From positions 2,282,001-2,346,000 of the forward strand of contig NZ_CP045144.1 of assembly GCF_009223885.1 (NCBI RefSeq): a DNA stretch of 64,000 bases, given 5' to 3'. A program made the translations under genes and the position numbers. This document shows positions 1 to 8,960 of this stretch, piece by piece (position 1 is the first letter of the stretch; each line of letters opens with the position of its first letter). This stretch comes from Ancylobacter sp. TS-1. GTDB taxonomy: Bacteria; Pseudomonadota; Alphaproteobacteria; Rhizobiales; Xanthobacteraceae. Under the pieces are notes generated by a model. The model was given only the letters and a program-made list of their open reading frames with translations, was not told the DNA's origin and ran no database searches.

Positions 1-1418
1 CGCTCGCCGAGAAAGTCGTCGGGCAGCGACACCACCGCCGCGTCGAACACGCTGGGGTGGCCGAGCAGATGGTCCTCGATTTCCTCGGCCGAGATCTTCT
101 CGCCGGCGCGGTTGATGTGGTCGTTCGCCCGGCCCTGCACGACGAGGTAGCCCTCGGGCGTGCGCTTCACCACGTCGCCGGTGCGGTAGAAGCCGTCCTC
201 GGTGAAGGCGCGGGCATTGGCCCCGTCATTATTGTGGTAGGCGCGGATCGTGTAGGGCCCGCGCGTCAGCAGGTTGCCGGCCTCGCCCTCCGGCACCGGG
301 CGGCCCTCGTCGTCGAGGATCAGCACCTCATCGTCGGGGCTGATCGGGCGGCCCTGCGTCGAGACGATGGTCTCCTCGTCGTCGTCGAGGCGGGTGTAGT
401 TCACCAGCCCCTCGGCCATGCCGAACACCTGCTGGAGCGTGCAGCCGAGCACGGGGCGCACCCGGCGGGCGGATTCGGTGAGGAACTTCGCCCCGCCGAC
501 CTGCAGTACCTCAAGCGAGGACAGGTCGTGCGACGTGTTGGGCGCCGCCTGAAGCCAGAGCAAGGCGAGCGGCGGCACCAGACCCGTAATGGTCACGCCC
601 TCGCGCGCGATCAGCGGGAAGGCGACTTCCGGGCTCGGCGAGGGGGCGAGCACCACGCGCGAACCGGCGTAAAGCGCGCCGAACACGCCGGGCGAACTCA
701 TGGGGAAATTATGCGCCACCGGCAGCGCGGCGAGATAGACGCTGGAAGGGCCGAGCCGGCAAATCTCGGCGCTGGCGCGGAACGAATAGATGTAGTCGTC
801 ATGGGTACGCGGGATCAGCTTGGAAAGCCCGGTCGAGCCCCCGGAAATCTGCAGGAAGGCGACCTCGGACGGATCGGCATCTTGAGGCAGCGCCACCTCG
901 TCGCCTGAGGGAAGCGCGGCGAGCGAGGCGAAGTCGCCGCCCTCGCCGACCACCACGATATGGTCGAGCGCCGGCACCTCGCGGCACACCTCCCGCGCCA
1001 GCGGACGGTAGTCGAAGCCCTCGTGTCCGGCGGCGAGGATGTAGCCGCGCGCTTCCGCCATGCGGGCGAAATGGACGATCTCGACGCTGCGATGGGCCGG
1101 CAGCGCATAGACCGGGATCAGCCGCGCGCGGAACAGGCCGAACACCACGGAAAGGAATTCCGGGATGTTGGGCAGTTGCACCACCACCCGGTCGCCCGGC
1201 TTCAGCCCCAGCGCCAGCAAGCCGCGCGCGATGCGCTCCGCCCGCGCCTCAAGCTCGGCGAAGCTCCAGCGCTGCTCGCCGCCGACCACGGCGAGGCGGT
1301 CGGGCATCTCGCTCGCCCGCGCGCGCAGGAAGGAGCAGAACGTCTCCCCGCGCCAATAGCCCTTCGCCCGGTAGCGGGCGGCGCATTCCCCGGGCCAGAC
1401 CTGCCGCAACGGTATCAC
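1..1418 (-). CDS. entE: 2,3-dihydroxybenzoate-AMP ligase (EntE/DhbE), 3' end cut by window edge
   Basis: Activates 2,3-dihydroxybenzoate as its acyl-adenylate for loading onto an aryl carrier protein in catecholate siderophore synthesis. About 472 residues are present; the C-terminal part lies beyond the left edge. Reading leftward, the N-terminus has the family-typical block [16 protein letters not shown], then a phosphate-binding loop of the type [15 protein letters not shown], a YGMAEG-like stretch reading [15 protein letters not shown], and YRTGDVV. The start is a GTG at 1418-1416 that overlaps the TGA of the upstream isochorismate synthase (GTGA), which implies translational coupling. 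Adjacent isochorismate synthase supports the aryl acid role over a generic fatty acyl ligase. The remaining genes of the pathway (isochorismatase, dihydrodihydroxybenzoate dehydrogenase, NRPS) are expected to the left but are not visible. Confidence 0.93.
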   Translation of the reverse strand, partial: MIPLRQVWPGECAARYRAKGYWRGETFCSFLRARASEMPDRLAVVGGEQRWSFAELEARAERIARGLLALGLKPGDRVVVQLPNIPEFLSVVFGLFRARLIPVYALPAHRSVEIVHFARMAEARGYILAAGHEGFDYRPLAREVCREVPALDHIVVVGEGGDFASLAALPSGDEVALPQDADPSEVAFLQISGGSTGLSKLIPRTHDDYIYSFRASAEICRLGPSSVYLAALPVAHNFPMSSPGVFGALYAGSRVVLAPSPSPEVAFPLIAREGVTITGLVPPLALLWLQAAPNTSHDLSSLEVLQVGGAKFLTESARRVRPVLGCTLQQVFGMAEGLVNYTRLDDDEETIVSTQGRPISPDDEVLILDDEGRPVPEGEAGNLLTRGPYTIRAYHNNDGANARAFTEDGFYRTGDVVKRTPEGYLVVQGRANDHINRAGEKISAEEIEDHLLGHPSVFDAAVVSLPDDFLGE

Positions 1419-2650
1419 GCGCGATCCTCCACGAGCGGCTGGCCATCCTCGTCGATGCCGAGCGCGGACAGCAGGGCGGCGAACTTGGCCGAGGTCTCCT
1501 CGCCCTCGGCGACCGGATCGGACCCCGGCACGATGCCCGCCCCGGCATAGAGCCGCGCCTCGCGGCCGGCGATCTCGGCGCAGCGAATGGCGACGTGCCA
1601 GTCGCCGTCGCCCGCCGCGTCGCACCAGCCGAGGGCGCCGGCATAGAAGCCGCGCTCATAGCCCTCCAGCTCCGCGATGGCCCGCGCCGCCGGCAGGCGC
1701 GGCGTGCCGCAGACGGCCGGGGTCGGGTGCAGCAGCAGCGCGAGGTCGAGCGCGGAAAGCGAGGCGTCGCGCAGCCGGCCGGCGATCGACGTGCGCAGGT
1801 GCCACATGCTGGCGGTCGCCGCCAGTTCGGGCTGGTCCGGCGCGTAGAGTTCCACGCAATGGGGCGCAAGCTGGTCGAGAATGGCGGCGACCACCTCGCC
1901 ATGCTCGCGAAGGTCCTTCTGCGAGGCCATCAGCGCCTCGCCCGCCGCGCGGTCGGCGCCGGTCTCGGGCAAGCGGCGGGCCGAGCCGGCCAGCGGGCGC
2001 GAGGCGATCGCCGTACCGCGCCGGGAGACCAGCAGTTCCGGCGTCGCGCCGACCAGCGCGCGGCCGGGGGCGCCGCCTTCCAGCGGCACGCAGAAGGCGG
2101 TGACGCTGGTATCCTCCGCCAGCGCGCGCAGCAGCGCGGCCGCATCGACCGGGCGGTCGGCGACCAGTCTGAGGCTGCGCGACAGCACGATCTTGCGCAG
2201 CCCCTCTTCCGCGCGGGCGAGGCGGGCCAGCGCCTCGGCCACCGCATAGCGATAGGCGGTCAGCGAGGGTTCGGCCCTCACCTGCCAGCGCGGGGCGGAG
2301 CCCTCCGGCGCCTTCACCAGCGCCGGCGGGGAGAAGGCGGCGGCAAAGCAGGCCCGCCCGGCGCTGAACGTCGCTTCCGCCGGACGGTAGAGATGGGCCG
2401 GCGCGCCGGTGTCGAAGGGCAGCGCGCCGACGATGAGGCGGGGCCCGGCGACGGTGCCGGCGAGCAGGGAACGCACCTGCTCGCCCGGCGGCACCGGGCC
2501 GGCGGTCACGTGATCGAGGCAGCCACGGCCGACAAGGGTCTGTCCGGCCGAGGCCAGCGCGAAGGGCAAGGCGGGGGCGAAGGCCGCCCTGCCGGCGGCC
2601 GCCGGCTCCGCACCGTCACCCATGCGCATCGCTCCGTGGCTCGACGTCAT
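1415..2650 (-). CDS. entC: isochorismate synthase (EntC/DhbC)
   Basis: Converts chorismate to isochorismate, the first committed step to 2,3-dihydroxybenzoate; cytoplasmic and Mg-dependent. The 411-residue length is normal for EntC/DhbC. The chorismate-binding fold is seen in the C-terminal two thirds: [10 protein letters not shown], the block [46 protein letters not shown] and [11 protein letters not shown] are all hallmark segments of the family. The start at 2650 gives MTSSHGAM; an alternative Met lies seven codons downstream. It sits 27 bases after the YncE-like gene and overlaps entE by four bases, so it is part of the same leftward operon. Menaquinone-type isochorismate synthase (MenF) is an alternative, but the dihydroxybenzoate ligase next to it makes the siderophore role much more likely. 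Confidence 0.94.
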   Translation of the reverse strand: MTSSHGAMRMGDGAEPAAAGRAAFAPALPFALASAGQTLVGRGCLDHVTAGPVPPGEQVRSLLAGTVAGPRLIVGALPFDTGAPAHLYRPAEATFSAGRACFAAAFSPPALVKAPEGSAPRWQVRAEPSLTAYRYAVAEALARLARAEEGLRKIVLSRSLRLVADRPVDAAALLRALAEDTSVTAFCVPLEGGAPGRALVGATPELLVSRRGTAIASRPLAGSARRLPETGADRAAGEALMASQKDLREHGEVVAAILDQLAPHCVELYAPDQPELAATASMWHLRTSIAGRLRDASLSALDLALLLHPTPAVCGTPRLPAARAIAELEGYERGFYAGALGWCDAAGDGDWHVAIRCAEIAGREARLYAGAGIVPGSDPVAEGEETSAKFAALLSALGIDEDGQPLVEDRA

Positions 2651-2677
2651 CGAAAGGCAGCCTCCGGCGGGGCGCGA

Positions 2678-3886
2678 TCAGGGCTTGATCAGGGTGACGG
2701 TGTCGCCATAGGGGTCGACCATCGGCACCGGGCGGGCGCGCCCACCCTCACCCGCAGGCGGCGCGCCGGCAGGAGCGGCGGCAGGAGCGGCGGCAGGAGC
2801 GGCGGCAGGAGCGGCAGCGACGGCGGGCTGCGGCGCGCCGGGAGCCGCCGGGGCGGCACCGGCGGGCGGCGCCGGCGGGCGCGGACGGCCGGTGCTCTTC
2901 ACCTTGTTGGAGACATAGGCGTTGCCGGTGGCGGCATCGACGGTCACGGTCTGCGGCATCGAGCCGGTGACGACATTGGCGACCGGCTCCAGCGTCTTGG
3001 TGTCGACGAGGCTGGTGAAGCCGGCCTGCCGGTTGGTGACGTAGAGAATGCTGCGCGTGGGATCGATGGCGAGGCTCAGCGCGCCGGCGCCGGTCGGGAT
3101 CTTCTTGATCACCTTGCCGTCCTTCGCGTCGAGCGCGACCACCTCGCCCGAGCCCTGATGGGCGACGAAGACCTGATCGCCGGACGGGTCGTAGACGAGG
3201 TTGATGGCGCCCTCGCCGCCGGAGGGGAAGCGGTTCGTGACCTTCCTGGTGGCGAGATCGACCACCACCACCTCATTGGCCTGCAGAGCCGAGAGGAACA
3301 GCCGGTTGTTCCTGGCATCGAGCGAGATGCCGGCGATGCCGCCCGGAATATCGTCGATGCTGTCGACGATCTCCTTCTTGGCGCCGTCGATGATCCACAC
3401 CGAGGACGGCGTGTCGCGCATGCCGAGCACGGTCACATAGGCGCGGTCGGCCGCCTCGTCGACCGCCACCTCGCGCACATGCGCCTTCTCGCCCTTGGCC
3501 AGCTTGGCCACCACCTTGCCGCTGGCGAGGTCGATCACCGCCAGCGAGCCGTCGCGGGTCTGGGTGCCGTAGAGCGTCTTCGTCTTGTTGTTGATGCCGA
3601 GGCCGAACACCGGGTCGTCGCCGAGCGCGATGGTCTCCTTCGTCTCCAGCGTCGCCGGGTCGAGCGCGTAGACGAAGGTCTCGCTCGCCCCGCGGGTGCC
3701 GGCGGCGGCGACATAGACGCGGTTCATCGGCCCGCTGAAGACCAGTTCGTACAGTCCCGCGCCGGGCTTCACCGATTTGACGAATTCGGGGTCGGCGAGG
3801 GCCGCGCCGGTCAGGCCGAACAGCGCCACGGTGGCGAGGGCGAGGCGGCGCAGGCGGGGCCGGGCAAGGGTCGCGTCGATCGGCAT
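2678..3886 (-). CDS. exported YncE-like beta-propeller protein with Pro/Ala-rich C-terminal linker
   Basis: A 402-residue exported protein with a signal peptide (RRLALATVALFGLTGAALA, cleaved before DPEF). The body is built of beta-propeller blade repeats typical of YncE/YVTN proteins: segments such as VYALDPATLETKETI, LAVIDLASGKVVAKL, VVVDLATRKVTNRF, VVALDAKDGKVIKKI and SLVDTKTLEPVANV recur every 40 to 50 residues. Near the C-terminus a low-complexity Ala/Pro stretch precedes a short tail ending in VTLIKP. The start ATG at 3886 is chosen because it puts the signal peptide at the N-terminus; the longer frame to 4006 has no such logic. It lies inside the siderophore operon between the binding protein and entC. 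E. coli YncE is also reported as iron-responsive, but its function is unknown, and so is the role here. Confidence 0.82.
   Translation of the reverse strand: MPIDATLARPRLRRLALATVALFGLTGAALADPEFVKSVKPGAGLYELVFSGPMNRVYVAAAGTRGASETFVYALDPATLETKETIALGDDPVFGLGINNKTKTLYGTQTRDGSLAVIDLASGKVVAKLAKGEKAHVREVAVDEAADRAYVTVLGMRDTPSSVWIIDGAKKEIVDSIDDIPGGIAGISLDARNNRLFLSALQANEVVVVDLATRKVTNRFPSGGEGAINLVYDPSGDQVFVAHQGSGEVVALDAKDGKVIKKIPTGAGALSLAIDPTRSILYVTNRQAGFTSLVDTKTLEPVANVVTGSMPQTVTVDAATGNAYVSNKVKSTGRPRPPAPPAGAAPAAPGAPQPAVAAAPAAAPAAAPAAAPAGAPPAGEGGRARPVPMVDPYGDTVTLIKP
2769..2816. repeat. four tandem copies of a 12-bp unit
   Basis: Four adjacent 12-bp units of gcaggagcggcg (the last ends in a instead of g) lie inside the 3' part of the YncE-like gene. 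They encode repeated Ala-Pro-Ala-Ala units on the minus strand, so unit number changes keep the frame and only alter linker length. Confidence 0.9.
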
Positions 3887-3950
3887 CGGGTGTCTCCGTT
3901 GATGGACAGGTGCGGGTGAGGCCGCGCGGCAGCCCCGGCTGCGGCCGCGC

Positions 3951-5087
3951 TCAGTCGAGGTCGATCCAGTTCGGCCCCTCGACCGGCACGGCGAGGAAGC
4001 GGACATTCACCTCCGCCACCGTCTTCTCGACATCGAGCCCGGCGAAGCGTTCGGGATGAACCCACTTGGCCAGAATCTCGACGGTGAAGAGGTCGAGCGG
4101 CGAATTCAGCATCTGGTGCGAGAGGCCGTGCACGCGCTTGTCGCGCACCGCCGCGAGCCCGGCGAAGCCGGGACGGGCGACCACGCGCGCCAGCGTCTCG
4201 CGCGCCTTCTCAAGGGTGTATTCGGGCCCGATCAGCAGCCCGGCGGTGCCTTCCATATGGCTGCCGCCGGTGGCGATGTAGACCTGCGGGTCCTGCGCCA
4301 CGACATATTCGAGGTTGAGCTTGCCGAAGGCGCGCGGGATCACCGCCGCGCCGATATTGGTGCCGCCCACCGCCTCGATGATGTCGCCGACATTGCCGCG
4401 GCCGGGGGAATTGCAGCAGTCCGCCGTCATCGCCGCATGCGGTTCGAGGAAGACGCGCGGGCGCTCGCCCTCCTTCAGGCCGGCGAGCTTGTCCGTCACG
4501 GCGTCGAGATGGGCGCGGCGGAAGGCGAGGAACGCGCTTGCCTGCGCCTCGCGCCCGGTCGCCGTGCCGAGCAGAGCGAGGCTCGGTTCCACATTGGCGA
4601 GCGGGTGGGTGAAGAAGTCGATCACCACCACCGGGATGCCGGCCGCCTCGATGCGGGCGCGCTCCTCCGGCGAGGGCTGCGAGCCGAGCGAGAACACGGC
4701 GAGGTCCGGCCGCGCCGCCACCACCTGCTCGACCGAGAGCGCCCCGGCCGAGCTGGCCACCCGGGCGAGCCTCTCGATGGCGGGGAACTTCGCCGCATAG
4801 GCTTCATAGGTGCGCTTGCCGATGCGGTTGATGTCGCGCGGCCAGGCCGCCAGCACGCTCACCGGGTCGGGATGGATCAGCGCCAGCGCGACGAGGAAGC
4901 GCCCGTCGTCGATCAGCAGCCGGCTCGCCGGCGCGGCGAGCTTCACCTCGCGGCCGGTTACGTCCTTCAGAACGACCTCGGCGCGGGCAGGCGCGGCAAT
5001 GGCCAGAAGAGCGAGAGCCAATCCCAGCAACAGGCCGGACTGTCCGGCCGGGCGGAAGGGAAGCAGGCCGCGAAGGGAAAGGCGCAT
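3951..5087 (-). CDS. siderophore/iron ABC transporter periplasmic binding protein
   Basis: A class III (FepB/BtuF/FecB-type) binding protein that would deliver an Fe-siderophore to an inner-membrane FecCD permease. It has an N-terminal signal peptide with a hydrophobic LLLGLALALLAIAAPARA segment, then DVTGREVKL, the usual start of Peripla_BP_2 proteins. Later segments VEQVVAARPDLAVFSLG, GIPVVVIDFF, GNVGDIIEAVGGTNI and LEYVVAQDPQVYIATGG fit the two-lobed fold. ATG at 5087 is chosen because it starts right at the signal peptide; a frame-extended Met at 5114 is possible. No permease or ATPase is beside it on this strand, so these must lie beyond the left edge or elsewhere. It is the first gene of the leftward operon with the YncE-like protein, entC and entE, which points to siderophore rather than cobalamin or haem. 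Confidence 0.85.
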   Translation of the reverse strand: MRLSLRGLLPFRPAGQSGLLLGLALALLAIAAPARAEVVLKDVTGREVKLAAPASRLLIDDGRFLVALALIHPDPVSVLAAWPRDINRIGKRTYEAYAAKFPAIERLARVASSAGALSVEQVVAARPDLAVFSLGSQPSPEERARIEAAGIPVVVIDFFTHPLANVEPSLALLGTATGREAQASAFLAFRRAHLDAVTDKLAGLKEGERPRVFLEPHAAMTADCCNSPGRGNVGDIIEAVGGTNIGAAVIPRAFGKLNLEYVVAQDPQVYIATGGSHMEGTAGLLIGPEYTLEKARETLARVVARPGFAGLAAVRDKRVHGLSHQMLNSPLDLFTVEILAKWVHPERFAGLDVEKTVAEVNVRFLAVPVEGPNWIDLD

Positions 5088-5114
5088 GGGCGGAAGGCAC
5101 CGACGGTGGAGCAA

Positions 5115-5456
5115 TTCACTGCCGCCTAATCGGCTCTTCGCGCCGGATGTGTCAACTAAACATTTTGTAATTGCTTGTTTTTAATTAGTCTAATTTAGAG
5201 ATAACGAGAATACAGATTTTCTTTTACTTCACGTCAGGAACGATGTCTTGACGTCGCGTCATCACTTCGCCGTGCGCGGGGCGCGCGCCCTGTCGCGAAA
5301 CCGACGCACGACTCTGCAAAGAGGTTTCGTGCCCGCGCGGGCCGGCGCGTCCGTGCGTCGTCGGCTCGAACGAATGCGGGCGATTGGCTAAAGATGGCGC
5401 GGGACCCCGTCCCGGAGCCGGCCGACCGCGTTCGGCAGTGAGACTGTGAGGCCGCC
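5115..5456. promoter_or_regulatory. divergent intergenic region between siderophore operon and UDP-glucose dehydrogenase
   Basis: A 342-bp gene-free stretch. The part from about 5150 to 5235 is strikingly AT-rich for this genome and lies just upstream of the leftward siderophore operon, so it probably holds its promoter. It contains a perfect 13-bp palindrome (listed separately) and a GATAACGAGAAT stretch that only weakly resembles two Fur hexamers. The rest (5240-5456) is GC-rich and shows nothing I can name. Confidence 0.55.
5183..5195. promoter_or_regulatory. perfect 13-bp palindrome, candidate iron-regulator operator
   Basis: AATTAG-T-CTAATT is a perfect inverted repeat with a one-base centre, about 96 to 108 bp upstream of the chosen start of the siderophore binding protein. 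Its position in the AT-rich promoter region suggests an operator. In alphaproteobacteria Irr, RirA or Fur would be the natural candidates, but the sequence is not a clean match to any consensus I know. Confidence 0.4.
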
Positions 5457-6773
5457 ATGCGCGTCGCGATGATCGGTACCGGCTATGTCGGGCTCGTGTC
5501 CGGCACCTGTTTCTCGGATTTCGGCCATGAGGTCGTCTGCGTCGACAAGGACGCCGACAAGATCGAGCGCCTCAAGCTCGGCGAGATCCCGATCTTCGAG
5601 CCCGGCCTCGAGGATCTGGTGCGCCGCAACGTCACCAGCGGGCGGCTGCAATTCGACACCGACCTGACCCAGGCGGTGCGCGAGGCCGAAGTGGTGTTCA
5701 TCGCGGTGGGCACGCCCTCGCGGCGCGGCGACGGCCATGCGGACCTCTCCTATGTCCACGCCGCCGCCCGCGAGATCGCCCGCGCCGCGCAGGGCTTCAC
5801 CGTCGTCGTCACCAAGTCGACCGTGCCCGTCGGCACCGGCGCCGACCTCGAGCACATCATCCGCGAGGAGGCCCCCTCGGCCGACATCGCCGTGGTCTCC
5901 AATCCCGAATTCCTGCGCGAAGGCGCCGCCATCGAGGACTTCAAGCGCCCGGACCGCATCGTCATCGGCACCGACGACCCCCGCGCCCGCGAGGTGATGG
6001 CCGCGCTCTACCGCCCGCTCTCGCTCAACGCCGCGCCGCTGCTGTTCACCGGCCGCAACAATGCCGAGCTGATCAAATATGCCAGCAACGCCTTCCTCGC
6101 GATGAAGATCACCTTCATCAACGAGATGGCCGACCTGTGCGAGAAGGTCGGCGGCGACGTGCAGGAAGTCGCGCGCGGCATCGGCCTCGACCGCCGCATC
6201 GGCCCGAAATTCCTGCATGCCGGCCCCGGCTATGGCGGCTCGTGCTTTCCCAAGGACACGCTGGCGCTGATGCGCACGGCGCAGGAGGCCGGCACCCCGC
6301 TGCGGCTCATCGAGACGGTGACGACGGTGAACGACAGCCGCAAGGCGGCGATGGGCCGGCGCGTGCTCGACGCCATCGGCACACCGCCGCGCGGCGCCAC
6401 GGTGGCGGTGCTCGGCCTCACCTTCAAGCCGAACACCGACGACATGCGCGACAGCCCGGCGATCAACATCGTGCAGTCGCTGCTCGACCGCGGCGTGCGC
6501 GTGCGCGCCTTCGATCCCGCCGGCATCGAGGAGGCGCGCAAGGTGCTGCCCGCCGGCGTCGACTATGCCGGCGACCCCTATGACTGCGCTGAGGGCGCCG
6601 ACGGCCTCGTCATCGTCACCGAATGGGATGCCTTCCGCGCCCTCGACCTCGACCGGCTCAAGGCGCTGCTGCGCCGGCCGGTGGTGGTCGACCTGCGCAA
6701 CGTCTACCCGCCCGCCGACCTCATCGGCCGCGGCTTCACCTATGTCGGCATCGGGCGCGGCACGCTCGACTAG
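5457..6773 (+). CDS. ugd: UDP-glucose 6-dehydrogenase
   Basis: Oxidises UDP-glucose to UDP-glucuronate with two NAD molecules, supplying precursors for exopolysaccharide or lipopolysaccharide. The 438-residue length is normal. Visible motifs are the N-terminal dinucleotide fold MIGTGYVGLVSGTCFSDFG, the NPEFLREGAAIEDF block, the central helix NAFLAMKITFINEMA, the catalytic Cys motif GYGGSCFPKD, and the C-terminal domain GLTFKPNTDDMRDSPAI. The ATG at 5457 directly precedes the NAD-binding strand. It stands alone between two iron-uptake operons with no polysaccharide genes beside it. GDP-mannose dehydrogenase is a close relative, but the pattern here is that of the UDP-glucose branch. Confidence 0.93.
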   Translation: MRVAMIGTGYVGLVSGTCFSDFGHEVVCVDKDADKIERLKLGEIPIFEPGLEDLVRRNVTSGRLQFDTDLTQAVREAEVVFIAVGTPSRRGDGHADLSYVHAAAREIARAAQGFTVVVTKSTVPVGTGADLEHIIREEAPSADIAVVSNPEFLREGAAIEDFKRPDRIVIGTDDPRAREVMAALYRPLSLNAAPLLFTGRNNAELIKYASNAFLAMKITFINEMADLCEKVGGDVQEVARGIGLDRRIGPKFLHAGPGYGGSCFPKDTLALMRTAQEAGTPLRLIETVTTVNDSRKAAMGRRVLDAIGTPPRGATVAVLGLTFKPNTDDMRDSPAINIVQSLLDRGVRVRAFDPAGIEEARKVLPAGVDYAGDPYDCAEGADGLVIVTEWDAFRALDLDRLKALLRRPVVVDLRNVYPPADLIGRGFTYVGIGRGTLD

Positions 6774-6810
6774 CGCGCCCGGCAGGGTCGCGCGCCCCTT
6801 CGGCGAGCCG

Positions 6811-6827
6811 GCGGGGCGCCCGCTTTT
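6811..6827 (+). terminator. weak intrinsic terminator after UDP-glucose dehydrogenase
   Basis: GCGGG-GCG-CCCGC followed by TTTT, 37 bases after the stop codon of the dehydrogenase gene. The stem is only five base pairs but all G-C, and the T run is short. Confidence 0.4.
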
Positions 6828-6941
6828 CTGATTTATTCAAGTTCTAATCTTTTGTTTTTAATCGTCTTTTTCATCCGGCGCCGTGGCGTCCGGGGGCCAC
6901 CCTGCCTATTGTCGCGCCGTTCGCACGAGGCGATCGGATCG
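6828..6941 (+). promoter_or_regulatory. AT-rich region upstream of the haem transporter operon
   Basis: Bases 6828-6874 are strongly AT-rich compared with the surroundings and lie 70 to 110 bp before hmuT, so they probably hold its promoter and operator. The 11-mer TTGTTTTTAAT at 6852-6862 also occurs at 5175-5185 in the promoter region of the siderophore operon, and TCTAAT occurs near both, which is compatible with a shared iron-responsive regulator. No clear named box is seen. Confidence 0.4.
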
Positions 6942-7856
6942 ATGGAGCACGGCGTGCCACTGGCTCGGATTCTGGCAGTCATGGGAATGGTGGCGGCACT
7001 CGCGCAGCCGGCGCCGGGCGTGGAACCGGCGCCCGCGCAGCGCATTCTGGCCATCGGCGGCGCCGTCACTGAGACGCTCTACGCGCTCGGGCTTGAGGAC
7101 CGCATCGTCGCCGTCGACACGTCGAGCACCTATCCGCCCCGCGCCCTCGCGGAAAAGCCGAATGTCGGCTACATGCGCGCCCTCTCGCCGGAGGGCGTGC
7201 TCTCCGTCGGGCCCGACCTCATCATCGCCGTGGAAAGCGCCGGCCCGCCCGACGCCGTGAAGGTGCTCAAGGGCGCCAGCATCCCCTTCGAGACGCTGCC
7301 GGAGGCGCGGGACGCCGAGACCGTTCTCGCCAATATCCGCCGCGTCGCCCGGCTTGCCGGCGTGCCGGAGCGCGGCGAGGAACTGGCGCAGGCCATCGCG
7401 GCCGATTTCGCCGCGCTGGCGCAGATGCGCGCGCGCATCGCCGCCCCGCGCAGCGCCATCTTCGTGCTCTCCGCCTCGGGTGCCGCGCCGGTCGTCGGCG
7501 GCGCAGGCACCGGCGCGCAGGCCATGTTCGATCTCGCAGGCGTCGCCAACGCGGTGCAGGGGCTGAACGGCTACAAGCCGGCCGTGGGCGAAGCCCTGCT
7601 GGCCGCCGACCCCTACGCCATCGTGCTGATGAAGGACCAGAACCACGCGCTTTCCGACGACGCCATCCGCGCCATGCCCGCCTTCGCCGGCGCCCGGGCG
7701 ACGGCGGAAGGCCGTCTCTTCCGCATCAATGGCGGCTATCTCCTGAGCTTCGGGCCGCGCACGCCGCAGGCCGCGCGCGACCTCGCCGCGCGCGTCTATC
7801 CCGAACTCGACCTGCCGGCGCTGCCGGCGCGCGCCTGGGCCGCCGGGACGCCGTGA
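6942..7856 (+). CDS. hmuT: haemin ABC transporter periplasmic binding protein HmuT
   Basis: Binds haem in the periplasm and hands it to HmuUV. It is 304 residues from the ATG at 6942, which places a signal peptide (ARILAVMGMVAALAQPAPG) at the N-terminus. The stretch RILAIGGAVTETLYALGLE followed by DRIVAVDTSSTYPP is very characteristic of HmuT/ShuT-type proteins, and PNVGYMRALSPEGVLSVGPD continues the family pattern. The C-terminal lobe includes LNGYKPAVGEALLAADPYA. Its stop overlaps the GTG start of the permease gene, giving a tight hmuTUV operon. No TonB-dependent haem receptor or HmuS is in the window. A generic siderophore or cobalamin binding protein is the alternative, but the sequence pattern favours haem. 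Confidence 0.87.
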   Translation: MEHGVPLARILAVMGMVAALAQPAPGVEPAPAQRILAIGGAVTETLYALGLEDRIVAVDTSSTYPPRALAEKPNVGYMRALSPEGVLSVGPDLIIAVESAGPPDAVKVLKGASIPFETLPEARDAETVLANIRRVARLAGVPERGEELAQAIAADFAALAQMRARIAAPRSAIFVLSASGAAPVVGGAGTGAQAMFDLAGVANAVQGLNGYKPAVGEALLAADPYAIVLMKDQNHALSDDAIRAMPAFAGARATAEGRLFRINGGYLLSFGPRTPQAARDLAARVYPELDLPALPARAWAAGTP

Positions 7857-8956
7857 GCGCGACCGAAACCGTGAGCACACCTCCGGCCGGCGCGCCCCGT
7901 CGCCCCGTCCGGCGGTGGCGGGTGTCGTTCGCCATCGGCCTGTGCGCCGGCGTGGCGCTGGCGGCCTTCCTCGCCTCGCTCGCCATCGGCCCGGTCACGC
8001 TCTCCCCCGGCCGGATCGCTGAAATCCTCGGCGCCGCGCTGCGCGGCGAGCGGGCGGGCGGGGCCGCGCTGCGGGAAAGCGTAATCGTGCTGGATGTGCG
8101 CCTGCCGCGCACCCTGCTCGGGCTGCTGGTGGGCGGCGGCATCGCGCTGGCCGGGGCGGTGACGCAGGGCATCTTCCGCAACCCGCTGGCCGATCCCGGC
8201 CTCATCGGCATCTCGAACGGCGCCGCGCTGGCGGCCGCCATCTGGATCGTGCTCGGCGCGCATTTCGCCGGGGTGCTGCCGCCGGCGCTGGCCGATGCCG
8301 GGCTGCCGCTCATGGCCTTTGCCGGCGCGCTGGTGGCCACGGTGGTGCTCTATCTGATCGCGACGCGGGAGGGGCGCACCTCGGTCGCCACCATGCTGTT
8401 CGCCGGCATCGCCATCGCCGCGCTCGCCGCCGCCGGCACCGGGCTCACCGTGTTCGCCGCCTCCGACCAGCAATTGCGCGACTTCACCTTCTGGTCCTTC
8501 GGTTCGCTCGGCGGCGCCACCTGGCAGAAGGTGGCGGCGGCGCTGCCCTTCATGGCGGTGCTGGCGCTCATCTGCGGCCGGCTGGTGCGGGCGCTCGACG
8601 CGCTGGCGCTCGGCGAGGCCGAGGCCTTCCATGTCGGCATCGACGTGCAGCGCGCCAAATGGCTGGCGATCCTCGCCATCGCCGCCGGCGCCGGCGCGTC
8701 GGTCGCGGTGGCCGGCGTGATCGGCTTCGTCGGCCTCGTGGTGCCCCATCTCATCCGGCTGCTCTTCGGCCCCTCGCACCGGCTGCTGCTGCCCTGCGCG
8801 GCGCTGCTCGGCGGGGGGCTTCTGCTCGGGGCGGATGTGGTGGCGCGCACCGTGGTGAGCCCGGCCGAACTGCCGCTCGGCGTCGTCACCGCCGGATTCG
8901 GCGCGCCGTTCTTCCTGTGGCTGCTGCTGCGCCAGCGCGTGGGACTGACGGGCTAG
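7853..8956 (+). CDS. hmuU: haemin ABC transporter permease HmuU (FecCD family)
   Basis: Inner-membrane permease of 367 residues belonging to the FecCD/BtuC family. It starts with GTG overlapping the hmuT stop (GTGA). After a cytoplasmic tail of about 25 residues there are multiple hydrophobic helices. Family hallmarks are LDVRLPRTLLGLLVGGGIALAG near residue 85, the GIFRNPLADPGLIGISNGAAL block, GSLGGATWQ, LGEAEAFHVGIDVQRAKW and the near-C-terminal GVIGFVGLVVPHLIRL, with TAGFGAPFFLWLL at the end. The neighbours are HmuT and the ATPase HmuV four bases downstream. Confidence 0.92.
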   Translation: MSATETVSTPPAGAPRRPVRRWRVSFAIGLCAGVALAAFLASLAIGPVTLSPGRIAEILGAALRGERAGGAALRESVIVLDVRLPRTLLGLLVGGGIALAGAVTQGIFRNPLADPGLIGISNGAALAAAIWIVLGAHFAGVLPPALADAGLPLMAFAGALVATVVLYLIATREGRTSVATMLFAGIAIAALAAAGTGLTVFAASDQQLRDFTFWSFGSLGGATWQKVAAALPFMAVLALICGRLVRALDALALGEAEAFHVGIDVQRAKWLAILAIAAGAGASVAVAGVIGFVGLVVPHLIRLLFGPSHRLLLPCAALLGGGLLLGADVVARTVVSPAELPLGVVTAGFGAPFFLWLLLRQRVGLTG

Positions 8957-8960
8957 GCGG

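Noticed and set aside
2769..2816. CRISPR-like array
   Set aside because: The repeats are directly adjacent 12-mers with no spacers and lie inside a coding region.
1595..3919. A 774-codon open frame on the plus strand
   Set aside because: Antisense to entC and the YncE-like gene, composition typical of shadow frames, no motif.
5196..5215. Fur box upstream of the siderophore operon
   Set aside because: GATAACGAGAAT matches the hexamer model only weakly, so it is mentioned but not called as a site.
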